This document shows positions 10,645 through 23,280 of a stretch of DNA of 64,000 nucleotides, in pieces. Each line of letters starts with the position of its first letter. The stretch's first letter is position 1. The stretch is from Telmatactis stephensoni (lineage: Eukaryota; Cnidaria; Anthozoa; Actiniaria; Isophelliidae), in NCBI GenBank assembly GCA_029948255.1, contig JALIZF010001483.1:283372-347371 (forward strand), read 5' to 3'. The position numbers and the translations under genes were made by a program. Below the pieces are notes generated by a model. That model worked only from the letters and a program-made list of their open reading frames with translations. It ran no database searches and was not told the origin of the DNA.

Positions 10645-12997
10645 ATGTAAGTTGACCAATTTTCAAAACTAAAATTGGAAGTTTTGTCAAAACCGATCAC
10701 CAAAATACTACTGGTAAACACCTTAAATTCAGCCGCCATTTTGATCTCAAAGAATGAAGAGAAGGCCCTGGGAACGATGTTGTTTCTTTTGCTCTTTTTA
10801 GGAGGGAGGGGAGGGCTCGTCACAGTGACACACGATACTTTTTGGCGGACTTGGGACGTGTTTGATAACTCAACTTTCAACATTGCAACAAGCAACAAGG
10901 ATCACCAGGGATCCAAACATTATAAGCTACAAGTTCGAATTACGAGAGTCAAATTTGAAAGTTCGGCTATTTATGTTGAATTGCGTGATAGACAAGGCGC
11001 AAAATTGAAAAAAGTCGATCGCAAAAAGTGCAGAAGGCATTTTGGGGTAGAGGCTGGTAACATAACTATTCTAAACTAATTTTTCATGCTGAATCCGAAT
11101 ATGGCTGTTACCAAGACGTATTCTGCAATCTTATACGTGTAAATAACGTATTTTGTGAATTGCTACAGTCATTTCTACTAACGGCTTTTTCATGTAATTC
11201 CAAAAGTTCCCAAACTTAAAAACAATGACCATAGCTGGAAAGAGCATATCAAAATCAGTAAGACTGTGAAGTTTGAAGAATATCAGTTGAAAAATCAAGG
11301 AGATACGAGTTTTCAAAAAGCGAAATTTTGTATGAAAACACTTACAGTTATGCAAGAGATACAAACAAATTTCGATTTTTGAAAATTCGTATCTCCTTGA
11401 TTACGTACGCTCACTAGTGCAGAAGTGATTTTTCTTAATTAATTTCATTAATTTGAAGTATCATAAGTACTTGTATTTTTAGGTTTCAGTACATTTTTAG
11501 AATTTTATATTTTAACTTTTAAAATCTATTTCATATAATTTCTAGTTTAAATAATTTTTGATTGTAATTTTATTTTATTATATTTTGTTGTGGAGTACCT
11601 GTAAACTAGCTTGTAGCTGAATTTTCCACATTGAATAAAGGACTGGTCATTATTTACAGGGAACAGCCTGGTACAAATGAAAAAGGTAACTGCTCAATTT
11701 TAATTTTGATATGGCCCCTCCGCCCCTTTCTGCATACATACACACATAACATTCTTACAGTGAGCGTAAAAATCTGTGCCCCCCTCTATATGCACCGGCC
11801 CCCCTCCCTGTAAATAATGTCCGGTCCTAAAGTATGTCTGCAAAACAATCTGAGACCACACTGAAGAATTAATTATAAGATTGAATCTTCCTGGTTTCGA
11901 AATCGAGGCCCAGTTAGAATCCCAAAGCACTAGAGTGCATTTCATATGTCTGTGAAATAAGAAAAAGTTATTTGTGCTTATTTAGTTGCTATTTAGTCAC
12001 TAGCATTGAACCAGAACTTTCTTATAATAGCAATACACTGGAGACATCAAATACACAAGAGAATTGAGACAAATGACTTTGCATAATAGCTTTTAATTAC
12101 TTTATTACTTCAAATGAACCTTCATTGTTTCTTTCATTGAAACATTCTACACATCCAGTGTATAACAACTAAATAGCAACTAAATAGGCACAAATAACTC
12201 TAAGAGTAGTTCCATGTAATATTAAGTCATTATTTAAAAATTGATCTGCATTTTGGAAACGACGGGGCTTTTTATGTAAAGACTGACTTTTTCTGCCAAC
12301 AAGCCATTCGAATTTTCAAAAGGGGGGTTGTGCCTTCTTCGCCCACCCTAAATCCGCCCCTGTTTTTGCGTGATTTAATTTCTTTTTCTTGAAGGGGGCA
12401 CGAAAAACAATAGTCTAAATAACAAAGGAATTCAAAATCAACGAGCTATAGTAAAACAATATAGATGACTGAAGAAATCAGTCTGAAAATTGATTGACGT
12501 TGAAAATTGGATTTCGGGTGATCCTGAGAAGCCCACCAAGTGTGTAAGCGAATTACGCCGGTAGAATTTAATCAAATTACGATATCTTCATGCAGCACTA
12601 ACGACCTCAGATGCTGATAACTTCTGTTATCTTCTATTAGCATTAGCTTGCTTTAGAAACTTGAAAATGTACGTAGTTACCGGTCGACTTTGTTTGATGT
12701 CGTAATCTCTGTCGCACACAAGTCGCTTGCCCGTCGAATAAACGGCCATACGGGCGTCATGTTTTTGATACTTTCGATTCAAAGATTCGTTAGGTACTAA
12801 AAATAAATAGGAAAAGTTGAAGTTTGTAGTAAAAACCCTCAATTTCATTTTATTGCATGATTACGTCATAAGAATAGACTTTTTCAACTCAGTTAGAGCC
12901 AGATACAAGTAAAAAATTAACTTGAAAAATAAACAAACAAAATAGCAAATAGCAGTCAAATCCGAGTAGCCTTTTTTTCCTTGATGTCGTCTTGGCT
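10645..12997. other. Intergenic sequence, repeat-rich, no gene recognised
   Basis: A 134-codon frame at 10675-11079 (+) has no recognisable domain and includes a GGGAACGA repeat-like stretch. 11160-11345 is related to 39290-39460 (shared CATGTAATTCCAAAAGT and CATAGCTGGAAAGAGCAT). 11966-12203 is an imperfect inverted-repeat element (TTATTTGTGC.TATTTAGTTGC and its mirror). A CTAAATCCGCCCCTG end near 12349 resembles one terminus of hAT-like miniature elements. Confidence 0.5.
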
Positions 12998-15900
12998 TTA
13001 CTTTGCCGCACTTGGTATCATAGGATGCTGAGCAGCGGCACCCCCATGCAGCTTAACCTTGTTGTGATCTTTGTCATGGCTCAAAATCTCAAGGCGGTGG
13101 TGTATATTGTGAAAGTCTGGCAAGTGGACAGGCTTTTTTGCTCTGCAGAGAAGCAAACAAATTCGGATATAAGTAACACAGGGTTGGATGCATCAGCGCA
13201 TAGGAAATAGAATATACTGCTTTGTGAGTTTAAACTCCTATATGGCAATGATAGTTACCAGCCATCTTATTCTATCCTAGATAAGCAAGGTTACTGATGT
13301 GTTGGTTAGGTAACTGGCTCTTCCCTTTGAGACCCAGACAGTTTTAGAGTCGTGTTCTGACCGATCCCCACAAGTGGGCGTCCATAATCAAGCATGCAAT
13401 TGGAGCTAAGGTAACAAATCAAATCAACTTACTTGTAAGTGGTTTTAAAATCACCTCGGTAATGGCCACCTCCTTCAAGCACCATCATCATCACCACATC
13501 ACCCTTCAGCATCCCATCACGCACAAACATTTTCTCAACGGATGGCTCCCATCTCAGAGACTTCTTCTTCATAAGTGGACCATTGGGGGGAAGGTTCACC
13601 CCGTGAAAGTAACTTTCGAAAACAATAATGTCGCCTTCCATTCTGTTGAAAGAGAAGTGAGACTGTGTGACCAGGCAAAGACACAAAAAGCAATTCATTA
13701 ATTTAGTAGTGCCACCAGAAGCAGGTTTTCATTTTCTTGCTTAGGCTATGAATGTACTGCTACAAGATGACCGTTGTCCAATACACATGATCTGGGGCAC
13801 AGGAATTCACTAAAAGAATGTTTAATCTTGATTAAATATCTGCTGAATTGAGACAATCGTCGAGGGATCATAACGTAGAGACTTAAGTGACCATCAAGTG
13901 TTGTCCTATTGACCTCATGTCAATCCTTCAAATGAGCTGCACATGAATTCATAGGGATTTTCTTGTGAGTCTCGAAATTGTTTTCGATGGTGTCCATTGT
14001 GAATGAAAAACCCATATAACGATGAATGAACTGAATTCGGGCTGAAACGATGAAACTATTCAGTACCGCAAAAAAAAATATAATTAATAAAATGTTTTTT
14101 TTCCTGGCTTTCCTCATTTACTATTCTATTCTACATTTAATATTCGGTAAATATGAAATGCATAAAATGCAACAAATACTTCTTGCGCGCACTGTTGCTT
14201 TACTTTTAATCGTGTCGATACAAGAGAGCAGAAATATTTATGTTCTCTTGGTCGATAGTATACCAATTTTGTATATTTTTCATTTGCTCACTCTTTTTGA
14301 ATTATAGTCATGAATGTTTCAAAATTGAGAATGGCTGACTAGAACTACTAAGGATACACCTGGACAAGTAGCCGATTTCCAGATATTTTGGCTATAAATT
14401 AACAATTGGGTAGAGAGTCTTCATGTTGAGTAAATCGTTGTCAAATTTGGACCATTTTTCACCAAAATCAATGGTCGCCAAACGGGCGGTGCACGCCGTT
14501 TTCTACTTTTCTCGCAAATTTTATCTAAAATATAGATTTGTTACCTAGCAACAATCTTAAGTGTTTTAATTCGAATTAATATCAGCTGTACTGCTTGACA
14601 TCAGATTGACTGAAAGCTTTGATGTTATCAGTTTTGAAAACAGTTCACCAAACTGGGTCTTTTAGTCAAAATTTCTGGAAACCGAAAATCGGCTACTTGT
14701 CCAGGCATCCTAAATAGTTCTAGTCAGCCATTTTTAAACGCTTAATAAATAATTCGAAAACTTTTCTCGTGATTTAAACATATTAACAAGTAAACATCTT
14801 ACTTCCTCAAAACCGTGACCCCAAAACTCGGTTTACCATAAGTTTCCCACAAAACTCGATTTACCATAATTTTACTTGATAAAGTCTTTTTCTCATTTCT
14901 TTTGATTTCTTGCTACTGATTGAGGTAAATGATTGTAAATGTAGAACGTATTTTTTTACAAAAATTTGCGCATCTGAATCTGAGGTGATGAAACATGCCA
15001 GTTATGGTTCATTTCATAGTTCGCAAACATTCTTGTTTTACGGCTATTAAGAGAATTGCTGAATTGAGAATTCACCGTTATGAAATGTGTTGAAACCCTT
15101 TACTTATAAGCCAAATATATGTCCCTTTATTTGCAATCGCTGGCAAAAGAAAAAAAGCTGTTATATATATGAGTTTGATAGAACATCTCTTTCATTGACA
15201 CCCGTTGACTTTTGCAAGCCGGCTTACTAACCTGAAGTCGTTTGTTATGGCACACATTGCCTGGTCTTCAAAGATTATGCTTCTTTCGAAGCAAAAACCC
15301 TCAGGCATACTCTGCTTGAAATAGTCTGGTATATCTGATGGGTATTTGGTGAATATCCTGTTGCCGTACATGAATGACGGTGTCAGCAAATCAAAGGAGA
15401 AAGGTAGAGGTGCGCCTTCCTTGACTGTAAGGTCTAGAAGCTCTGTTCCCCTAAAACACAATCAGGAAATGAAAGTCGTAAACAAAGGTACTGTTCATGT
15501 GGTGAATACAGAACATTTTTGTCAAAATTTAGCCCATATTACATAAGGAGTATAGATATTTGATTTCGACATTGAGAGCCCTAATCGCAATTAAATGTCT
15601 AGTGGGTTTCTATTAAATTTACCCGACGCAAACTTCACGTTACCACCGCGCGTGTGCATAATTACGTAGCCTGCCTACAGGCTCTCAAGGGGGAGAGGGG
15701 AGGGGAGAGTAAAGAGAAAAAGCTAGTGCTGATGTGCTGGCGGGATGTATTTGTGACGTTAAGCCAAATAGTGCTTAGCCTGCCTACAGGCTCTCCGGGG
15801 GGAGGGGGAGAGGGGAGGGGAGAGGAAAGGATGAAGGGAGAGCTCACCCTTCCTTTCCTCTCCCCTCCCCTCTCCCCCTCACCCTGGAGAGCCTGTAGGC

Positions 15901-16992
15901 AGGCTAATAAAGTCTCGATTGGGGATTGGTCAATAGGCTACCAAAAATCCAGACAGAGGCGGAGTTTTCTATACCAAAGTCTAAATACTTAATTTATTGG
16001 CTTCCCGGTAGCCTATTGGTCCTGCGCACGGTGTTGGTAAGTGTAATGCTACGCTTCTTGGTGTTATTATGACGTCATCGAACTGTCTACAGGAACAAAA
16101 CTTTGAGAAATAACAGTTTCAAGCAAGTACAATCCAAAAATAATCGAAAATGCTTTCAATATTTCTAGCCCTGGGGCGGGGAACAATAAGTGGCATGAGG
16201 AATAGACACGCGAAAATGCCTTGCCAACCGGGTGTGACGGGGCATAAGTGCAATATCAGACAACTTCTCAAATCTAATCCCCCGCTATTCCCCGGGTAGT
16301 TAGGGGCAGGGGTTTCCACTGACTGGTGCGGCATTAATTAATACCGATACTCAACAAGAAAGATGAGATTTTGAGATTTTTGACTTTGGTAAATAAAATC
16401 GAAAATCGGATTATTTTTCAGCAGATGGGATCAATTCAAAAACAAATTTTACGGAATTTACCAGTTTCAGACAAAACGTCGGTATTAGATCGCGTTCAAT
16501 GAAAAAATATTGACTTGTTGCCAACCAATAAACTTTACTTTATTTAAAAAAAATCATGTTTATGAAAATAGCAATGCCATCACTTGAAACTATCCCTAGA
16601 CTATGATTTTTTTTTTTGAAACAAGCTTTTTGGCCGCGACGCATTTTGCGATCAAACAGCGGAGGTGCACCTCAAACAAAACCCAGTCGAGCCACCTTAA
16701 ACCTTAAACTGAGCACTTTTCGAAGTAATATGAAACTGAACACACAATGATAAATCATTTAAACTTTATTTACTTACTCGTAAGGCTTGCCTTTTCCTTC
16801 TCCTACAATCACGAACTTGTGACCATTTACATTGCCTTCCATACGCAACTTGATCTTCTGATCGTTTGTTTTAAGTGCACTCTGCGTGGAATAAAATAAA
16901 AGTGAATCTGAGATCAACTATCAATCAAGAATAACCAGTAAAGTTATAAGTGAAAAACAAAATGAAACCTTTTCCAGTGCAGCACTTACCAT
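12998..16992 (-). CDS. GFP-like (coral fluorescent/chromoprotein family) protein, 226 aa, MYG chromophore
   Basis: Five coding exons on the minus strand: 16990-16992 (ATG only), 16778-16881, 15232-15450, 13433-13642 and 12998-13142, all GT-AG, giving 226 residues, the usual coral FP length. The protein opens [20 protein letters not shown], then [23 protein letters not shown] and chromophore M63-Y64-G65. The conserved Arg needed for ring formation is present (R92, in FERS, with F for the usual Trp), as are [32 protein letters not shown] and [15 protein letters not shown]. The beta-barrel glycines and exon phases fit the family. Oddity: where relatives read K-L-Y-E-H this protein reads K-L-H-G-G, so the catalytic Glu (GFP E222 equivalent, here 212) is Gly. 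MYG chromophores are known in some red anthozoan proteins. Colour cannot be predicted here. Introns 1-4 contain miniature elements, but coding parts are intact. Confidence 0.95.
14329..14737. repeat. 0.4-kb inverted-repeat element in intron 3 of the GFP-like gene
   Basis: Left end AATGGCTGACTAGAACTACT and right end AGTTCTAGTCAGCCATT are reverse complements. The similarity extends about 55 bp, through GGACAAGTAGCCGATTT and AAATCGGCTACTTGTCC. Non-coding; clean target duplication not seen. Confidence 0.8.
15662..15906. repeat. G/A-rich miniature element with AGCCTGCCTACAGGCTCTC termini, intron 2 of the GFP-like gene
   Basis: TAGCCTGCCTACAGGCTCTC occurs at 15668 and again at 15778, and its reverse complement ends the element at 15905. 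Between them lie GGGGAGAGGGG tracts on one side and CCTCTCCCC tracts on the other, so the right half folds on itself. The GGGAA element at 23281-23583 has related ends. Confidence 0.7.
15907..16020. repeat. Dispersed repeat shared with 17660-17790
   Basis: TAAAGTCTCGATTGG, ATTGGTCAATAGGCTACC and AAAAATCCAGACAG are shared with 17663-17735 in the same orientation. Non-coding. The second copy lies just upstream of the GFP-like gene. Confidence 0.6.
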
Positions 16993-17095
16993 AGTGGCAG
17001 AGATACAAAATAAGATATCAGCCTTACAGTTCTTGTTCTCGATCTGTTCTCTCCCAAATCACCAAGGTGGATGGGGCCTCACCTCTGAGAGGGCT

Positions 17096-17105
17096 GCTAT
17101 AAACC
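17096..17105 (-). promoter_or_regulatory. Possible TATA element of the GFP-like gene
   Basis: Reading the minus strand, GGTTTATAGC lies about 105 bp upstream of the start codon at 16992. A reversed CCAAT box (GTGATTGGTT on the minus strand, about 17124-17133) lies just beyond it. Spacing is compatible with a transcription start near 17070. This is inference; no transcript evidence is available. Confidence 0.3.
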
Positions 17106-17174
17106 TGATGTCACACCAACTTGAACCAATCACAAGCTAGCTGGAAACTTTTTGTAACAAACGAAGTTGACATG

Positions 17175-17525
17175 AGTCCCGGGGGGACTATATTCGCTAT
17201 ACGTCGGGTATGTGCCGCCAAACAGGGATTGGCTTTTAGCGTTTTTACTCTGGAACAGGGTCTCTGTTTTACAAAGTTCGTAACTACATCAACTTCTAAG
17301 GGAAAAAGAATGAGCTAGGAAATCAGAGCAAAGAACTTGATGTTGAAATCCCTCGTGTATTTAAAAAAAGTCTCAAAAACGTTTATATGTCTTTTGGAAC
17401 AGGGTGTTGTCTTAGTGTACTCAGACTGGAACAGGGTATTGATTTTGGAAATTTTGCTCCGGAACAATGTCAGGGTTTGAGGGGCTCAGCGGCACATCCA
17501 TAAGGAGTACCCTTCCCCCGTTCCG
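17175..17525. repeat. GGGGGACT-ended miniature element just upstream of the GFP-like promoter
   Basis: Begins GTCCCGGGGGGACTATATTC and contains at least three TGGAACAGGGT repeats. It has related termini: GGTATGTGCCGCC near the left, GGCGGCACATCC-type sequence near 17488-17500. It resembles the elements at 8361-8490 and 27074-27391 in having GGGGGACT ends around short internal repeats. Confidence 0.55.
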
Positions 17526-17938
17526 GTCATGATGTCTGTCATTACTATATGTAAAGAAGCTCATGTGCTCGGTTTTCGTGCAACGGCGACAACAGGAAGG
17601 CACGTATTCGGTGTAATTTAGAAGCATTGGCATCGTGCGCATAATTACGGCGTCCTGCCAGAATAAAGTCTCGATTGGAAATTGGTCAATAGGCTACCAA
17701 AAATCCAGACAGGGGCGAAGTTTTGTTTTCTATACTAATATCTGAACACTTTGGCCTATTGACCAACTTTAGTATGGCGGCACGCGTAATTATGCACACG
17801 AGCGTCTGTTTGTTTTGCAAACTAGACGCACTAAGTACGTTCACTCGGACTACTAAATTGGTTTGAAAGTATGATCTTCAGTGATTACCATAGGTAGCCC
17901 AAGTAATTTTAGTTGTGGTTAAACACGAATGCATATCT

Positions 17939-18938
17939 AACTAGACGCACACGTGCGTTCACTCGTGCCTATGCCTGGAGCCCTTTTTAAGAGAGGCTCC
18001 AATGACCGGCTCCGTTCGTACTCTTCCCCTAGCCGTTTCACGCATTCTTCACCATTCCGGGAAATAGCTAACCGTAACAAATGACCTTTTTTGAATCGAC
18101 TAACTTAAACTAAAAAATATCTTGATTAGTTAGTTTGTCTGTCAACAGCTATAAGTGCCTTTGTCTTTCTATTATCATGCATAGGTATTAGATATCTCCA
18201 ACATGCAAAAATATACCAGTTTTATATTCAACTTCTTATTTCACTATATATCTCAATTGTTTGCTGTAAAGACTTCTACAACGGCATATTTGACACAATA
18301 ACAAATCGTGTATTTTTTCGTTCATGTTTCGGATGTTATATATATGAATAAAAGACGTTACGTGACCAAACGCGAAATACAAGGTCAATGGAATCGATCT
18401 AGTTTCATGCCATTCCGATATTAAATTAAAATTCACTACAAAAACCTCTCAAGATCTCTTGAATGCTTGAATGAGGAATATAATTGACTTGCTTCTATGT
18501 ATGTTCGTTTAGCAACATGTAGGATGAGAAATTCGTAGTTTTCCAGCTCATAGGAAATAGCCGTTATCGCGAGGGCCTCGGCTTTCAAGTACTCCATTTA
18601 GAGTTCGATATTTGGTCAAAGCATTGGAGATGAAGCTCAAAATAACAGCCCATTCTGAAGCTCTTATAAGTATATAGGTATTTCTCGAGTTAAAAGCTCC
18701 AAATTACATTGTTCTACTGCAGGAAAAGCCCGTCTCTAAAAGCTATTTTCTTTGTAGTCGGCCATCTTGCATTCCTAAAGTTCCTGGCTTGCGTTCGCTG
18801 TCGCTCAAAGGTGATGAATGAAGGGCATTGTTTTTACGTTCTTAACCAATCAGAAGTCCCTCAGGACGAACAGAGGAAAAAAAAAAAAAACATTTGCAGT
18901 TTATAACTCGTTCCCGGCCTTAAGGCCTGGGCACGAGT
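17939..18938 (-). repeat. 0.9-kb interspersed repeat, copy 2 (inverted)
   Basis: Reverse complement of 9556-10462 over most of its length. It starts CTAGACGCACACGTGCGTTC and ends GGCCTTAAGGCCTGGGCACGAGT. The two copies lie in opposite orientation on either side of the GFP-like gene. Confidence 0.8.
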
Positions 18939-19188
18939 AACAAGGTGACATTTGAACCGGTCATTATTGCCCTGTTCCCAACGATTATGGGCATGCGCTG
19001 TAGCAGCCTTTTTGCGTTGCGAAAGATCTTTCCTTTTCTCGACAGGCTTCAACTCATACTTTCCCCGTCTGAGAGCGCCAGATGTAAACTTGAAATCTTA
19101 TAAAGATACACAGAATAACGTATCAGGCGCCAAACGTTTCAAAACTAATAAACCATGCAAGTACAAAAAGTATATAAAAGTAAAGAAA

Positions 19189-20913
19189 ACAACTATGGTA
19201 CAAAAACAACTGTGCAAGTAGAACTGAATGTGCAATAAAAAAACTTACAATGAGAAAAAACCGTGCAAGTATGCTGAAAACCGTGCAAGTATAGAAACCG
19301 TGCAAGTATAAAAAACCGTGCAAGTATAAAAAACCGTGCAAGTGTAAAAAACCATGCAAGTATAAAAAACCGTGCAAGTATATAAAAAAACCCGTGCAAG
19401 TATAAAATCCATGCAAATATAAAAACCGTGCAAGTATAAAAAACCGTGCAAGTATAAAAACATTATTTTATACTCGCACGGATGTTTATGCTTGCACGGA
19501 TATTTATACTCGCACGGTTTTTAAACTCGCATGGTTTTTTAATACTTGCACGGTTTTTTATACTTGCATGGTTTTTTATACTTGCACGGTTTTTTATACT
19601 TGCACGGTTTTTATACTTGCATGTTTTTTTTATACTTGCACGGTTTTTTATACTTGCACGGTTTTTAATACTTGCATGTTTTTTCATACATGCACGGTTT
19701 TTTATACTTGCACGGTTTTTTATACTTGCATGGTTTTTATACTTGCACGGTTTTTTATACTTGCGCGGTTTTTTATACTCTGAGCTTGCATGTTTTTTTC
19801 CACTTGCATGTTTTTACACATGCACGGTTTTTATACTTGCACCGCATATGTTGCTAAACAAACAGGAATAGGGACAAGTGAATTATATTTCCCATTCAAA
19901 CATTCATGAGAGCTAATGAGGTCCGTTTTTGTACTGAAATTGTAATCGAAGGGCACTGAAGTTCTTTCGTGCAACTGTAATTTGATGATCTAAGCGTGTT
20001 TGTGTCTTTTGTTCATATAAATATAAATTTTTTGTTTTTTTTAGACATGCACGGTTTTTATACTTGCACGGATTTTTATACTTGCAAAGTTTTTTATACT
20101 TGCACGGTTTTTTATACTTGCACCACATATGTTGCTAAACAAACAAGAATAGGGGGAAGTGAATTATATTTCCCATTCAAACATTCATGAGAGCTAATGA
20201 GGTCAGTTTTTGTACTGAAATTGTAATCGAAGGGCACTGAAGTTCTTTCGTGCAACTGTAATTTGATGATCTAAGCGTGTTTGTGTCTTTTGTTCATATA
20301 AATATCAAAGAAAAATGTTTGTTTTTTTTAGACATGCACGGTTTTTATACTTGCACGGTTTTTTATACTTGCACGGTTTTTATACTTGCACGGTTTTTTA
20401 TACTTGCACGGTTTTTTATACTTGCACGGTTTTTTATACTTGCACGGTTTTTTATACTTGCGCGGTCTTTTATACTTGCATGTTTTTTTTTCCACTTGCA
20501 TGTTTTTATACACGCACGGTTTTTATGCTTGCACCGCATATGTTGCTAAACAAACAGGAATAGGGACAAGTGAACTATATTTCCCATTCAAACATTCATG
20601 AGAGCTAATGAGGTCAGTTTTTGTACTGAAATTGTAATTGAAGCTCTAATTCGTGCAACTGTAATTTGATGATCTCAAAGCGTGTTTGTGTCTTTTGTTC
20701 ATATAAATATCAAAGAAAATTTTTTGTTTTTTTAATACATGCACGGTTTTTATACTTGCACGGTTTTTTTCGCACAGTTGTTTTGTTTGCATGTTTTTTT
20801 ATACATGCACTGTTAACGTTTTTTATATACTTGCACGGTTTTCTCTACTGGCAAGCTTTTTTTATTTGTATGTTCAGTTCCACTTGCACATTTGTTTTTG
20901 TACCATCACTGCT
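19189..20913. repeat. Foldback-like element made of 18-bp GTGCAAGTATAAAAAACC repeats
   Basis: From about 19257 to 19460 the unit reads CCGTGCAAGTATAAAAAA. At 19461-19475 the polarity flips and it reads TTTTTTATACTTGCACGG, to 19845. Further blocks in the flipped polarity lie at 20045-20122, 20333-20535 and 20736-20840. They are separated by three near-identical spacers of about 200 bp (19846-20044, 20123-20332, 20536-20735) that begin CATATGTTGCTAAACAAACA. The outermost flanks also mirror each other: GGTACAAAAACAACTGTGCAAG at 19197 against CTTGCACATTTGTTTTTGTACC ending about 20904. The many open frames (ARFFILARFF, KNRASIKNRA) are periodicity artefacts. Confidence 0.9.
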
Positions 20914-20925
20914 TTCGTTATTTTA

Positions 20926-21690
20926 AGGCGGCTTTTTAAGGTGGCTCAATATAGTCTTTTATTGACCATGCTTCCGTTTTTTTCTTTTGGCCAATTGAGC
21001 AACTTGCTCTTCACAAACCAAAACGATTATAATTGAAATGTAAAAATTGGAATATTTGGATATTGAAAGTGAATGATTCAAAAATCAGTTACTGAACGAT
21101 TAAAGTACAACTTACAAGAAAGCGTTTGGTTATAGAAAGGCCAACTGATACATCGGTTTAAAAGGGTACAGTTTAACTGCTCGATTAACTTAATAAACTA
21201 CAGTGGGCAAGGAGTGTTATGCGTTAGGAGGGAACACGTACAGGCCAAACCAAAAAGCTTGCGTAAGCTCAAGGTTGATCAAGGTCAGGCTTGGCTGGTA
21301 CGTGACTGGTACGTGTAACATAGTTTAGTTTAGTTGAATGAATTCATCACAATTTTTGACAAATGGCTAGAATACTAAAATAACAATGAATACGTACACA
21401 TAACTAAATAAGTGGGTGTGACAGAGGAAGGGAACAGTAATTTCGTCCCAATTGTGACCTAACCCCTTAATAATAATAAGAATAATAAAAAATACCCTTC
21501 TAAAAACTACAGACATACTATAAAAATGGGAAATATATGTATCATACTAATCCACAAATAATAATAATAATAATCTAAGATAAAGGCAATAATCATCATA
21601 CGACAATCATATGACTTACCGGTTAAGACTTGCCTTTGAGACCAACGCGGGCTTGTAATTCGTACGTTACACATGCGTGTACATGTAAGA
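20926..21690. other. No gene seen; short AT microsatellites
   Basis: Unique-looking AT-rich sequence with (TAA)n tracts at about 21466-21490 and 21559-21575. The stretch before the first tract could be the degraded 3' end of a retroposon, but nothing diagnostic is visible. Confidence 0.4.
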
Positions 21691-21837
21691 GTTAAGGAAT
21701 GAACACGAGTGTTCCATGGGATATAAATTAAGTACTGAGCATTTGGTAAAAGGCCACGAGGGCGCGGCCCGAGACACCTTGTATTTCATGCGAGGTATAC
21801 TCTATATCCCATGGGACACGAGTGTTCGTTCTATAAC
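21691..21837. repeat. 147-bp hairpin element with GC-rich apex
   Basis: Left arm GAACACGAGTGTTCCATGGG pairs with right arm CCCATGGGACACGAGTGTTC. The middle (21757-21773) is CGAGGGCGCGGCCCGAG, a variant of the apex motif found in several other hairpins here. Confidence 0.75.
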
Positions 21838-23280
21838 CGTCTAAGGGGCTGTTTTTTGGAGGCGAGCCAGCCTGGTAAGCGGGTGACTTCTTTTGGTCTT
21901 TGGCCCCCAGGGAAAAGAAAACATGTAAACAGCTCGATAGAATATGATCACACTCACGAGCTACTCACACTTTACCCGCTTTTATTGTCACATTGCTTAG
22001 AGGTGCATTTGTTTTGCACCGTTTTTATTTGACCGTTACATTTTTGCATTTTCCGATGTAAATAGGCCATTTGCATGATGGCGTCATATACTACAACTAC
22101 CAGAATGCTATACTGCTCAAGATGATAGAAATCACTTCAAATTTGATGTCAGTAAGCTTAAGAAGAAAAATGCATGCTTGATATTTGCTAGTTAAATTCA
22201 TAAGGTGAATTTGATACATGCACGTATATCAATATTTTTTAAAATATCTTATATATTTTACGTTTTTCATAAATATCAATGAATATTAATATCAATATTA
22301 AAATTTTATCTAGAATGTAAAAAAAAGAAAACAAATTCCTTCAAACCAAAATTTTTTCCCCTACCCCCTGAGTCAGGCTTTGGTTGCATAGCAGATGCTA
22401 TGAAGAACATTTCTGATATCGTATGAAAATTCAAAGATTAATCGAGAATATCCATGACGTCACAATCCACTGATGCTACGTTTGGGCTACCTGTGATCGA
22501 TGTAGGTTTACAAACAACACATGACTGGACCAGCATGGGAGGTAGGCGTGGTCAAGACGAAAACTGTCCTCACCCTTCTTTTAGGTTTTTACACAAAATG
22601 AAGAAAACCCTTTTTAAATGGTTCAATTCTACGGAGATGAGTGGCATGACGAGACATTCCTCAGCGTCTGAATAAAAAGCAACTCACTCGTATGTAAAAT
22701 AGTTCTTTATTGCTTTTAAAATAGTTCAGTGTACCTGCGTTACAAAGTGACAGTTTTTATTTGATGTTGATGCGGTTTAATCAGTACTGAGTGAACAGAG
22801 AGTATGAACCTATGGAGCGGTTTTGCGTATTCATTTTAATGTTCTGCTTTGGTATCCATACTGGACCATAGTTAATCTGGACTTAGTTCAACTACGTCAA
22901 CTCCATGTCTTATTCTTTATGAACAAGACGTTCTTGACGTACGTTTTTACATTTAACGTAAATGATAGATACAGTGACATTAACAGTCGTCGCCCGACAT
23001 ATCCTACGCCGACAGTTAACCGCTCGATGTGGCAAAACTTCTATTTATATCTGCTACGCAGGCTAACCTTTATCCTGATTCATGTGCCAACCACTGGAAA
23101 TTTATATGACGAGAAATATCTAAGAAATTGCATTTTGCTATGATAGGAACTGAACAAAACGTATAGGAAAATGCATTTTTCTGCATATTTCCTAGATATT
23201 TAAATCTCTAGCTGGAAATATCTTGCGGTTTGTAGAAAAATGTGTTTTCCTACGTTTGTCGAGTTCCTATCAAACAAATA
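21838..23280. other. No gene recognised
   Basis: Frames at 22454-22675 and 22823-23143 (+) show no domain and no flanking splice signals that would tie them to a gene. Poly-pyrimidine and AT-rich stretches only. Confidence 0.4.

Noticed and set aside
10675..11079. 134-codon plus-strand frame
   Set aside because: No recognisable domain, no splice neighbours, and the sequence includes repeat-type GGGAACGA and GGAGGGAGGGG stretches.
19123..20926. Many frames on both strands at the 18-bp array
   Set aside because: 18 bp is a multiple of three, so frames stay open by periodicity on both strands.
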